DNA of 64,000 bases, taken from Dysidea avara. Taxonomy: Eukaryota > Porifera > Demospongiae > Dictyoceratida > Dysideidae. Within the stretch, counting starts at the first letter, position 1. The number at the start of each line of letters is the position of its first letter. The stretch is from the NCBI RefSeq assembly GCF_963678975.1, contig NC_089274.1:18245633-18309632 (forward strand). The letters run 5' to 3'. Below the pieces are notes generated by a model that worked only from the letters and a program-made list of their open reading frames with translations, was not told where the DNA came from and made no database searches. A program made the translations under genes and the position numbers. Shown piece by piece: positions 49,456 to 59,106 of the stretch.

Positions 49456-51655
49456 AGTCTATATCATAATGGCAAAGGTCTATGTCATAATGGTATAAGT
49501 CTATATCACAATGGTAAAGGTCTTTGCATGCATAATGGTAAAAGTCTATATCACAATGGCAAAAGTCTTTGCCATAATGGTAAAAGTCTATATCTAGGCA
49601 TGAGGCTATTATGCTCCAAAAATTGAGCATTATGCTTTTGAGCAGTGCTCAAAAAATCACCTATTATGCTTTTGAGAATTGCCCATTATTCCCAAAATTA
49701 TGCCACCATAATTGGCTAATAATGACAGTCTATTCCTGTATCAGCCCATTTTCATTGATGTTTAAGCTTCAAATAGTCTTGAATTTTTAGCTGGTCGCTG
49801 TATTAGAGTATTTCATATCAATGTGACTGCTTTATTAGAGTAAATAATATTCGGTGACTGTTCTATTAGAGTTTCTGACTGCTCTATTAGAGTATCTCGA
49901 TCTTTTTAAACGGAATTATGCAATCTGCAGATTTTCCTACTGTTAAAGCTTTATAATCACCTAAAAATGCTAGCATAATTCCTGATTCCCACACATACCT
50001 ATTATGCCCGAAATTATGCTGGCATAATCGCCGCATCCCTATCTATATCACAATGGCAAAGGTCTATGTCATAATGGTAAAAGTCTATATCACAATGGAA
50101 AAGGTCTATGTCATAATGGTAAAAGTCTATATTACAATGGCAAAGGTCTATGTTATAATGGTAAAAGTCTATATCACAATGGCAAAGGTCTTTTGCCATA
50201 ATGGTAAAAGGGCAAAGGTCTATGCCATAATGGTAAAAGCCTATACATATCACAATGGCAAAGGTCTATGTCATAATGGTAAAAGTCTATATCACAATGG
50301 CAAAGGTCTATGTTATAATGGTAAAAGTCTATATCACAATGGCAAAGGTCTTTGCCATAATGGTAAAAGGGCAAAGGTCTATGCCATAATGGTAAAAGCC
50401 TATACGTATCACAATGGCAAAGGTCTATGTCATAATGGTAAAAGTCTATATCACAATGGCAAAGGTCTTTGCCATAATGGTAAAAGTCTATATCACAATG
50501 GCAAAGGTCTATGCCATAATGGTAAAAGTCTATATCACAATGGCAAAGGTCTATGTCATAATGGTAAAAGCCTATACGTATCACAATGGCAAAGGTCTAT
50601 GTCATAATGGTAAAAGTCTATATCATAATGGCAAAGGTCTATGTCATAATGGTAAAAGTCTATATCACAATGGCAAAGGTCTATGTCATAATGGTAAAAG
50701 TCTATATCACAATGGCAAAGGTCTATGTCATAATGGTAAAAGTCTATATCACAATGGCAAAGGTCCATGTCATAATGGTAAAAGTCTATATCACAATGGT
50801 AAAGGTCTATGTTATAATGGTAAAAGTCTATATCACAATGGCAAAGGTCTACGTCATAATGGTAAAAGTCTATATCACAATGGCAAAGGTCCATGTCATA
50901 ATGGTAAAAGTCTATATCACAATGGTAAAGGTCTATGTTATAATGGTAAAAGTCTATATCACAATGGCAAAGGTCTTTGCCATAATGGTAAAAGCCTATA
51001 CGTATCACAATGGCAAAGGTCTATGTCATAATGGTAAAAGTCTATATCACAATGGCAAAGGTCTATGTCATAATGGTAAAAGTCTATATCACAATGGCAA
51101 AGGTCTATGCCATAATGGTAAAAGCCTATACGTATCACAATGGCAAAGGTCTATGTCATAATGGTAAAAGTCTATATCACAATGGCAAAGGTCTATGTCA
51201 TAATGGTAAAAGTCTATATCACAATGGCAAAGGTCCATGTCATAATGGTAAAAGTCTATATCATAATGGTAAAGGTCTATGTTATAATGGTTAAAAGTCT
51301 ATATCACAATGGCAAAGATCTTTGCCATAATGGTAAAAGCCTATACGTATCACAATGGCAAAGGTCTATGTCATAATGGTAAAAGTCTATATCACAATGG
51401 CAAAGGTCTATGTCATAATGGTAAAAGTCTATATCACAATGGCAAAGGTCTATGTCATAATGGTAAAAGTCTATATCACAATGGCAAAGGTCTATGTTAT
51501 AATGGTAGAAGTCTATATCACAATGGCAAAGGTCTTTGCCATAATGGTAAAAGTCTATATCACAATGGCAAAGGTCTATGCCATAATGGTAAAAGCCTAT
51601 ACGTATCACAATGGCAAAGGTCTATGTCTTAATGGTAAAAGTCTATATCATAATG
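49456..51655. repeat. 42-bp minisatellite, long array in right arm
   Basis: Two half-units of 21 bp alternate: AATGGCAAAGGTCTATGTCA and AATGGTAAAAGTCTATATCA. About 38 full units lie between 50042 and 51655 and about 3 more left of the inserted element (49456-49594). Variant units with CCTATACGTATCAC recur at about 50398, 50571, 50995, 51126, 51340 and 51598, which suggests a higher-order repeat. Because 42 is a multiple of three and the unit has no stop in several frames, the unit opens long frames on both strands; these are not genes. Confidence 0.97.
49595..50041. mobile_element. hAT-like MITE inserted in the minisatellite, TSD TCTATATC
   Basis: Ends TAGGCATGAGGCTATTATGC and GGCATAATCGCCGCATCCCTA-type, with a perfect duplication TCTATATC (49587-49594, 50042-50049). 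Interior CCTATTATGCT repeats and four tandem motif copies (about 49795-49900). Same family as 15350, 15998 and 56364. Confidence 0.93.
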
Positions 51656-51942
51656 TCATAATAGCAATGCTGCATGATAATGGTATCATATATATAGTCT
51701 ATATCAAAGCATACATACTTATCATGATGACAACTATACTGTGTATATCACATGCAATGGAAACATCACACAATTAATGATAACAAGGCAGTAATTATAA
51801 GCAACATCTTGCACCATTACCCTGCAGCCCACCACACCATAATGGTCTACCTCAACAACATAATATATGGCATAATTATGGCACTAATCACCCTTCATAA
51901 TGCAGAGAGGCATTGGCAGGAGAGTGCACTGTATATGCATAT

Positions 51943-52411
51943 CAGCATTGAAACCGAGTCACTACTGCTGACCCGGATGACCCACTGACCCGGATTTGAC
52001 CCGGATTAATTAAAGCCGAGGCGTGCGATAAGAGCTATGTTTTCGGCTAGTCTCGAGCGAGCGAGACTACATTTTGAGCGTTCGATTCGTGTTGAGTAAA
52101 CAGGGGCGGATCCAGACTTTTAGAATTGCAACTTCAGCCTAGCTGTAGGTTGAAGACCAAAAAAAAAAGAAAAAAAAAAGGTCATCACCTACTACCAATA
52201 GCTACCCCTCACCATAGATACCCTCAGTTTCGTCCTACATACTGCACTTACTAATAAATGGGCGTGGCTGAGCGTATGTTTGTAACGCGATAAGTGGGCG
52301 TGGCTCACGAAAGAGCTGTTATAAGTTTCCACGTCGTCAAACGAACAATTTCGTTTCTCACGTGATCCAATCCGGGTCAGACCCGGATGACCCGACCCGG
52401 TTTCAACGCTG
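51943..52411. mobile_element. hAT-like element, CAGC(G/A)TTGAAACC ends
   Basis: Ends CAGCATTGAAACCGAGTC and GACCCGGTTTCAACGCTG. The flanks ATGCATAT and ATGCATTT match in 7 of 8 bases. Several GACCCGGAT blocks lie just inside each end. At least one further element start is nested in it (52101). Confidence 0.75.
52101..52235. mobile_element. CAGGGGCGGATCC-type fragment
   Basis: The left end CAGGGGCGGATCCAGACTTT is followed by AGCCTAGCTGTAGGTTGAAG and an A-tract, matching the interior of the element at 1900. No right end is seen. Confidence 0.6.
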
Positions 52412-52419
52412 ATGCATTT

Positions 52420-53398
52420 GCTATAGCAGTACCTAGCATATAGTTTTGTTATACAGTGGACATTTTCACCTATAGTTAGCTACACCTTAATTAAAACATA
52501 AATCTGATTTCAGGCTTCAAAATCATGCATGTGTTTAATTGGCTAGTTCAAGAACAATACTGAATGATGATGATGCGTGTCTATAAGGATGACTTATATA
52601 TGCAACTTTTCAAGTGGGAAAGGATTTCACTGCAGCTATATCAAGCGTTTTTATTTGATTAGTGAAAACTCCTATGGAGTTACCGGCCATGGTTTTATGG
52701 TAATATTCTTATAAAAGGAGCATAGCTGTATGCCACTATAATTTAGCGAACTATGTCCTTATTAATGTATGTGTTGGTTTTGTATGTTTGTATGTCATGT
52801 TAGTTGTACCTTCCTTGCTATATAATTGTGTTGTGCATGTACATACATGTATACATGTATACATGTTTCATTGTAAAGCTGCAGCCATTTCTAAATTCAC
52901 CCGCCCACGCATTTGATTCAAATGTACTATTATAGCATGTTTCCAATACTTTACTATAGAGAGAAAAACCATCATTAAGATGTTCAAAACACACAATTAC
53001 AAATACCTTGGACATATCACACGTGTAATTACAATGTGCAAAATGCCATGGACTTGAAACAAAATCATACACTGTTTCTTAGCACAAGATCTTTTATTTT
53101 AATTTATATACCAGTGTAATTTACCTTGAGCACGTAGTACTGAACAAATTTAAGCTCTTGACATAGTAATCACTGAGCACAGGTATTATAGTAAGTAAAA
53201 CTATAGGGTAACACTAGTACTATAATAGCTATACATAAGTAAACCAATGATAGCATCAATCATAGTTTAATGTAAAAACCACACAGGTTCTGTGGGTTTC
53301 ACCCAGACCCCTCCTCCCGTATTTTATACTATAATTACTATACAACTTTTTGCTGTGTCCTCTAGCTAGCTCTAGATTCACCACCCCTAGCAATTCTT
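52420..53398. other. Non-coding, no feature recognised
   Basis: AT-rich. A short ACATGTATACATGTATACATG tract-like microsatellite near 52840-52865. Confidence 0.45.
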
Positions 53399-53880
53399 TT
53401 GATACTTCATTCACTAACAGTTATATACAGCAGTACAGAATGCAATACCATTAGCATAATATATAGTTACATATTATCCACCACTCATCATCATTTCTAT
53501 TTGAATCGAATTTTAAGACTATGGAATCATCTACCTGTTATAAACTTATCTTTACCACCTTATGTCATCAAACAAAAGCTCACTAAACATCTAAGGGACC
53601 ATTTTACAGTTAACTTCAACTCTGATCAATCCTGTTCATTTCATTTCTTATGTCCATGCCACCGATGCTCAAGACAACCAATCTCCACCAAATTTCTCCC
53701 GCTTTAATGACACTGAACTACAAATTCGTAATAAGTACATAGTTACTATACATAGTTAAGTAATAAGTAATTGTAATGTAATTAATGTATAGCTGTACAT
53801 TTCTGGCTGTGGGCACAGGTTGCACACAGACCTTTGATGCAGGTTCTCCTGCTTCAAAAAGCATTATAAATAAATAAAAA
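53399..53880 (+). pseudogene. LINE 3' end (CR1/L2-like) with A-rich tail
   Basis: A frame ending near 53707 has FYLNRILRLWNHLPV and a tail CSFHFLCPCHRC. Reverse transcriptase C-terminal regions of many invertebrate non-LTR elements have this 'R...LWN.LP' motif and a Cys-rich end. The tail is followed by an AAATAAA-type repeat (about 53868-53893), typical of LINE 3' ends. The 5' part is missing. Confidence 0.6.
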
Positions 53881-54020
53881 TAAAATAAATAAATTATGCA
53901 ACTTTAGTCTTTAGCTCAGGTGTTGATTCAAACTGTGGAGGTTTATAAACAAAAAATTCACTATTCCTCTACATTAACCATGCATGCATGGGATCTAGGA
54001 ATTGGCATGTATATAAGATG

Positions 54021-54349
54021 CAGCGGCGGAGGAAGTAGTAGATATGAGGGGGGGGGGCTCCGCTGGGCTGACCCAGACTTATTTCTATAGTTTGGTTAGG
54101 TGAGACCAGAAAAAAAGGTCACAACCAACTGACAAGAGCTTTCCACCTCACCAGCTACCATTTCTAGCTGATAAACTACATAAAAATCCTTACATAGCTC
54201 GCTACACACTGACTACTTTATTAGAGTGACTGCTCTATTAGAGTATCTCGATCTTTATCACGGTTTTCAGCCCCACTCCAAGAAAGATAATTTCGGTGTG
54301 ATGTCATTCTGAGGGGGGTCCCCTAGCCCCCCCCTTTCCGCCGCCTATG
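54021..54349. mobile_element. hAT-like MITE, TSD ATAAGATG
   Basis: Ends CAGCGGCGGAGGAAGTAG and CTTTCCGCCGCCTATG, flanked by perfect ATAAGATG (54013-54020, 54350-54357). Contains CTGCTCTATTAGAGTATC. An inverted and more recent-looking relative lies at 55059-55436. Confidence 0.93.
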
Positions 54350-55058
54350 ATAAGATGCATAATATGGCTATTGTACAAATGGATGCTTAGTATAAAATCT
54401 AGTATAGGCCACACCAAGTCAAACCTTAGTTTCTGGTCACCCGCCCGCATGGAAAACGTGGAACCCTAGTTTATGAGGACTATTATTAATATTACAGGCG
54501 CTTAAGTGCCAGTAGAAACCAAGGACACTGATTTTTTAAATATTGCAAAAGATCGATCACGCGAGATACTCTAATAAAACAGTCAAGGAGTCTAGCTAAT
54601 GCAGCACTCACACTATAATACCCTTAACTCTACCGCACTACTAAAACGTTTCTGACTAGTTTTGTACTTGATTATAAATAGCTAGAAACATGTATAGTGG
54701 GCTAAGACTTCAGATTTGAATGAAGAGTTTCTGATGTGCATAGCTATAATTATTTCAATGTGGATCAGCTTACTTTGCTGACATAGCTAATGAGACGTTT
54801 CACTTGGAAAGCAAAAGTAACTATAAATGAGGAGACCGCTGTGCTTAATTGAATTATACATTGTTGTGTTGAACTATACATTGTTGTGCTCAGTTGTAGT
54901 AGTAGCGTAGCAGGGACGGATCCAGGGGGGTCCAAAGGGTTCCATGGAACCCCCCTTTTGAAAAAGCCTCTCTTACTCGAGATACTCTAATAGAGCAGTC
55001 AAATCGAGATACTCTAATAGAGCAGTCACAGTAGTCTTTTGATGAGCAGTGTAGGAAG

Positions 55059-55436
55059 CATAGGCGGCGGAAAGGGGGGGGCTAGGGGGCTAAAGCCCCC
55101 CCTAGGTCTGCTGAGGGGGGGCTTAGCCCCCCCTCAGAATGATATCACACCGAAATTATCTTTCTTGGAGTGGGGCTGAAAACCGTGATAAAGATCGAGA
55201 TACTCTAATAGAGCAGTCACACTAATAAAGTAGTCAGTGTGTAGCGAGCTATGTAAGGATTTTTATGTAGTTTATCAGCTAGAAATGGTAGCTGGTGAGG
55301 TGGAAAGCTCTTGTGAGCTGGTTGTGACCTTTTTTTTTTTTTTTTTTTTTTTGGTCTCACCTTACCAAACTATAGAAAGAAGTCTGGGTCAGCTCAGCGA
55401 AGCCCCCCCTCATATCAACTACTTCCTCCGCCGCTG
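55059..55436. mobile_element. hAT-like MITE, TSD GTAGGAAG, nested
   Basis: Ends CATAGGCGGCGGAAAGG and CTTCCTCCGCCGCTG, with perfect GTAGGAAG flanks (55051-55058, 55437-55444). Near-identical to the reverse complement of 54021-54349 over much of its length, plus an extra GGGGGGCT block. Confidence 0.93.
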
Positions 55437-55580
55437 GTAGGAAGCTATGTATCTAGTTATAAATAAGGAAATATAGTTGGTGAGGGCATCTATGGTGAGG
55501 AGTAGCTATTTTCAGTATAGGTGATGACCTTTTTTTTTTCTTCAACTTACAGCTAGGCTGAAGTTGGATCCACCCCTGCG

Positions 55581-56063
55581 TTAGTCTCGCGTAGCCAGAC
55601 CCTATTTCTCCGCACGGCGCTTATCGATTGGAACTAATTATAAGCGCCTGCTCCGAAAGGGTCTGGGGACTCTACAATAGAAAAGTTCTGCCAGCAAATC
55701 ACCTCTGGATGGGTGAGCGTTGATTGGCCCTAGACCACTTTCAATAGATGTGTGGATGACCACAGTTGGCTTCATCCTCAGCTAAAGGCAAGGCTTCAGC
55801 CTGTTCAGACTCTACAACCAAGGAATAAGAAAGGAATAAGGAATAAGGCTGAAGCCTTGCCTTTAGCTGAGGATGAAGCCAACTGTGGTCATCCACACAT
55901 CTATTGAAAGTGGTCTAGGGCCAATCAACGCTCACCCATCCAGAAGTGATTTGCTGGCAGAACTTTTCTATTGTAGAGTCCCCAGACCCTTTCGGAGCAG
56001 GCGCTTATAATTTCCAATCGATAAGCGCCGTGAGGAGAAATAGGGTCTGGCTACGCGAGACTA
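55581..56063. mobile_element. Near-perfect palindromic element, TSD CCCCTGCG
   Basis: Two arms of about 220-230 bp (55583-55815, 55847-56063) are almost identical inverted copies with a loop of about 30 bp. Ends TAGTCTCGCGTAGCCAGACC. Flanks CCCCTGCG (55573-55580, 56064-56071). The near-identity of arms implies a recent insertion. Confidence 0.93.
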
Positions 56064-56380
56064 CCCCTGCGTAGCTATAGCCATCAACAATTTTCTTAGT
56101 GCATTTTTGCAGAAGCATAATTACTTATGCCGTAAGAATATTGGTTAATAAACTAAACCAGCAAGAATGAGCAAATAATAATACTATACAGTGTGTCATC
56201 ACAGTATACATACTGGTGTATATGTACGTCCATAGTCCTGAAGTCCTGATCATCCGCCCGCCCGCATCCTTTTTTGGGTTAGGCAGTGACCAGAAACTAA
56301 GGTATGACTTGGAGTGGCCATATGTAGCAGCAATTCATCAACATGAGATGTTTTACACACATGTAGGGACCCGCCGATTA

Positions 56381-58084
56381 GGCCACTGCAATGAGATAAC
56401 TTGTTTCTCATCAGCTTCTCATAGAATAACAGATGCGGGCGGGCGGGTTATCTCATTATTTGTAAGTCACATAAAAACTTCATACAGTAGCTGACACATA
56501 AAGAAAAATTGTATAATACACTATTACAAAAGCAGTATGATCTATTTTTTTATTTTAGGTTTTTGGCAGTGTGCACATTGAGGGTAAAACGCTGAGTCCA
56601 CATCAACTTCAACTTCTTCAGCACAGTAAATACATATTGGAGTATAGCCTGTTGAATAGTACAGCTTCTCAATAGGGTCATAGCAATTGATATTGCGCAC
56701 ATATACTTCTGAAAAGGGCTCTGGAAGTTCCATATCCTGTAATGAAGAGCCACATGTATAAGAATAGTTGTCAAGCAATGACTCCAGTGATGTGCGTTGT
56801 GTTTTCTTTAACTTTGTTTTACAGTACAACAGACGCCACATATCACATTCCTCACACAACATCATCATGTCAACATTCTTTACATGTTGCACACTTGCAG
56901 AAAATGGTAGTGTTTTTTTAGGTGTCTTGACATGGAGAGATGGTCGATGTTCTTCAGTGGTAACTTGACCAAATATCTGGCTGAAACTGACTTAAATAAT
57001 GGTTGTCACTTCCAGGTGTAGGATCTGGCAATGAATTAAGTTGTTTAAATATTTCTTCAGATAATCGAGGTAGCTTACATATATTACATTCTAAAGAGCC
57101 ACATTTACGGATCTCAAAAAAGTAATGCCGCTTCCTGCAGCAATGTTGCATGAACTCTTTCAAGTTTGGGTGATCAGGCAGGGATTTTTTGTTAATAGAT
57201 GTATTTATTATTGTATCAAGACTTCAACTAAAACAAGAAAGTTTTAATGTTTTTAATGCTGCTACTGCAGAAGCTATGGACCAGTCTTTGACTGTGCTAA
57301 AGCAAATTGATGACAGGACTTGTGCAAGACAGATTTTTGGACCAGCAACTGAATAAATTATGGCCTCTCTCAGTGTGGGATGCTTAGCAGCTGTGGCTTT
57401 GAGAATAGCTACAAAGACCATATTTGTAACCTAATACAATATACACTGTATACTTTCCCTATACCATATTCTCCATCTTAGCTCCAGTGTCCTTTAATAT
57501 CATACAATATAGCTTTTAGGCTCCTTGGCTATGGGTAAACACCTCGAACAGGCTCTGCCTTCTGTGTCCACCCTCCAGTGCCTAACTGGTAAAGTAGATA
57601 AGAAGTAAGAAGAAGCTAGAAGCAACCATAGATTGACACTGTAAAAGGGCCACCTATAGACAATACGGCTACTGAAGTTTTTATAGGCTCTTTATAATGA
57701 TTGCATGCAGTCAATTATTAAACTTCAACAGTGGCGACCATGCATATGATCATTTCAATTCCAAAATACGCTCATATTTTTAAAACAATATAGCTAGCTA
57801 GCTAGAACTCACCTGTGGTGCTTCAGTGGTGGTTGATGAGCTAGACAGCTTCGGAACCAACACAGAATTGAAAAATTCACGAAAGGTAGCTGTATCCGAA
57901 TGGGTTTGAACGATTTCCCAAGGAAGCAGCGATTTTCTACGAGATAAATCCACTACCGTCACACACAAGAGAGCCATGCTGTTAATACCAACCTTATCAC
58001 GTGCGATAATGGGTGCGCATGTGCATAACTAAAAATTTGATGCGGGCGGTTGATGAGAAACAAGTTATCTCATTGCAGTGGCCT
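56381..58084. mobile_element. Inserted element with decayed gene, TSD TTA
   Basis: Inverted ends GGCCACTGCAATGAGATAAC and complement (over 33 bp) with TTA flanks (56378-56380, 58085-58087). It shares GGCCAC ends and GCGGGCGGG sub-terminal blocks with 54407-56319. The TWA duplication points to PIF/Harbinger or a relative, but the encoded protein is not a standard Harbinger transposase that I recognise. Confidence 0.85.
56542..57977 (-). pseudogene. Decayed Cys-rich gene carried by the element at 56381
   Basis: Right to left: exon from ATG at 57977 (MALLCVTVVDLSRRK... TTTEAPQ) to a GTGAGT donor near 57812; then 57431-57224 (VTNMVFVAILKATAAKHP...); then FMQHCCRKRHYFFEIRKCG; then MLCEECDMWRLLYCKTK...YTCGSSLQ and ICIYCAEEV...CAHCQKP to the stop at 56542. 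At least two frameshifts separate the last pieces. Similar Cys-pair proteins with this order (a 'F.IRKCG..C' block, 'C..C...R..Y', 'YTCG', 'Y.C..C') occur in cnidarian and sponge genomes as uncharacterised, transposon-linked open frames, to my recollection. Function unknown. Confidence 0.55.
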
Positions 58085-58524
58085 TATGCTCATAAGTTTA
58101 CCTATTATGCTATGCTGCACTGCTCAAAAATTCACCTATTATGCTTAAATTAATGCTCAATATTTACCTATTATGCTCGATTATGCTCAATGTTCATGCC
58201 TTAGTTCATATGCTTTGCTACTAGTTTATCACTGTATAGAAAAAAATGAGTGGCTGGAGCATAAATGATAAATTCTTGCTGCATGTAAGAGAAAAGATCG
58301 ATATACTCTAATAAAACAGTCAGTTTGATGATTGTTCTATTAGAGTTACTGACTGCTCTATTAGAGTATATCGATCTTATTTTGCAATTGTCATTTTCCA
58401 GCAAGAATTTATACTATCGTACAAATATTTAACCTCCTATTATGCTGGCATTATGCTCAATGCTTTTAGGTACCTATTATGCTCAAAATTATGCCAGCAT
58501 AATCGGCGGGTCCCTACACACATG

Positions 58525-59106
58525 CATGCAGCACTCTTTACAGAACAAGTGCCAATAAATAGATGCTTATGTGTATCTGCTGCTTGTTTAAGTAACCGGT
58601 TTGATACTGATATGTAGAAACAAGGCTGATATAGCCAATAACCGATAGCCAATCTGATTATCGGTACACCTCTTTGATGTTTACTTCATTTTTAGTAAAT
58701 TAAATACACTAGTTTTACCTTTGGTGTTAGTATTTATGACTGTTCTATCAGTTAGAATTATACCCTTTTGTCCCTTCAAGCATGTGACCCTTTTATTTCT
58801 TGAATGTACTCTGTAAACTTGCTTGGTAGTTATAAGTGAATATTTAGCCCTAACTTGATGTACAACAATTGCTAGCATCCACTCATCTCGCCAAATAGAA
58901 TAGATATGTAAAAGCACTTTCTAACTCAAATCCATTTAAATCACCAAATAGTACGTTCAACAGATTTAATCAAATTTAATCACTGAATGGAATTTAGCAA
59001 AACAAATTTTAAATAATATAGTGTTCAGTTCAGCACCGTACTATCAAATTTTACACACCATACAATGAAAAATTAAATTTCAAGTCCTGTGATATGTACA
59101 CCATCA
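58525..59106. other. Spacer downstream of gene B
   Basis: AT-rich, includes the presumed 3' UTR of gene B. No clear polyadenylation signal was found by eye. Confidence 0.4.

Larger units (their letters stand above)
49190..51915. repeat. Right arm of a large inverted repeat
   Basis: Reverse complement of 41322-42230. The arm is longer because its minisatellite is much expanded and a 447-bp hAT-like element is inserted. The outer end shares GGTATCATATA, CTGCAGCCCACCACACCAT and TCACCCTTCAT with the left arm. Confidence 0.85.
54911..56069. mobile_element. CAGGG-type MITE, 5-bp TSD CGTAG, with two insertions
   Basis: Left end CAGGGACGGATCCAGG, right end GGATCCACCCCTG. The flank CGTAG is present at 54906-54910 and 56070-56074. 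The second insertion (55581) hit the right terminus, duplicating CCCCTGCG. Inside are two tandem motif copies (near 54982-55025) and a poly-T tract as in the copy at 1900. Confidence 0.8.
54407..56319. mobile_element. GGCCAC-ended element, TSD ATA, host of a nest
   Basis: Inverted ends GGCCACACCAAGTCAAACC and complement of GGCCACTCCAAGTCATACC, over 33 bp, with ATA on each side (54404-54406, 56320-56322). Sub-terminal CCCGCCCGCAT occurs at both ends, as in the element at 56381. Most of its 1.9 kb is later insertions. Confidence 0.75.
56364..58516. mobile_element. hAT-like element, TSD CACACATG, hosting an insertion
   Basis: Inverted ends TAGGGACCCGCCGATTA and complement, flanked by perfect CACACATG (56356-56363, 58517-58524). 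Without the inner 1,704-bp insertion and its 3-bp duplication the element is about 446 bp, matching the 447-bp and 432-bp relatives at 49595 and 15998. Motif copies are at 58295-58375. Confidence 0.93.

Noticed and set aside
49402..51655. CRISPR-like array (regular repeats)
   Set aside because: Repeats are directly tandem without unique spacers, and the DNA is clearly animal nuclear sequence.
50014..51777. Long overlapping open frames on both strands with repeated NGKSLYHNGKGLCH or YHYDIDLCHCDID-like protein
   Set aside because: They arise because the 42-bp minisatellite unit is a multiple of three and lacks stops. Frames are open on both strands at once, and there are no gene signals.
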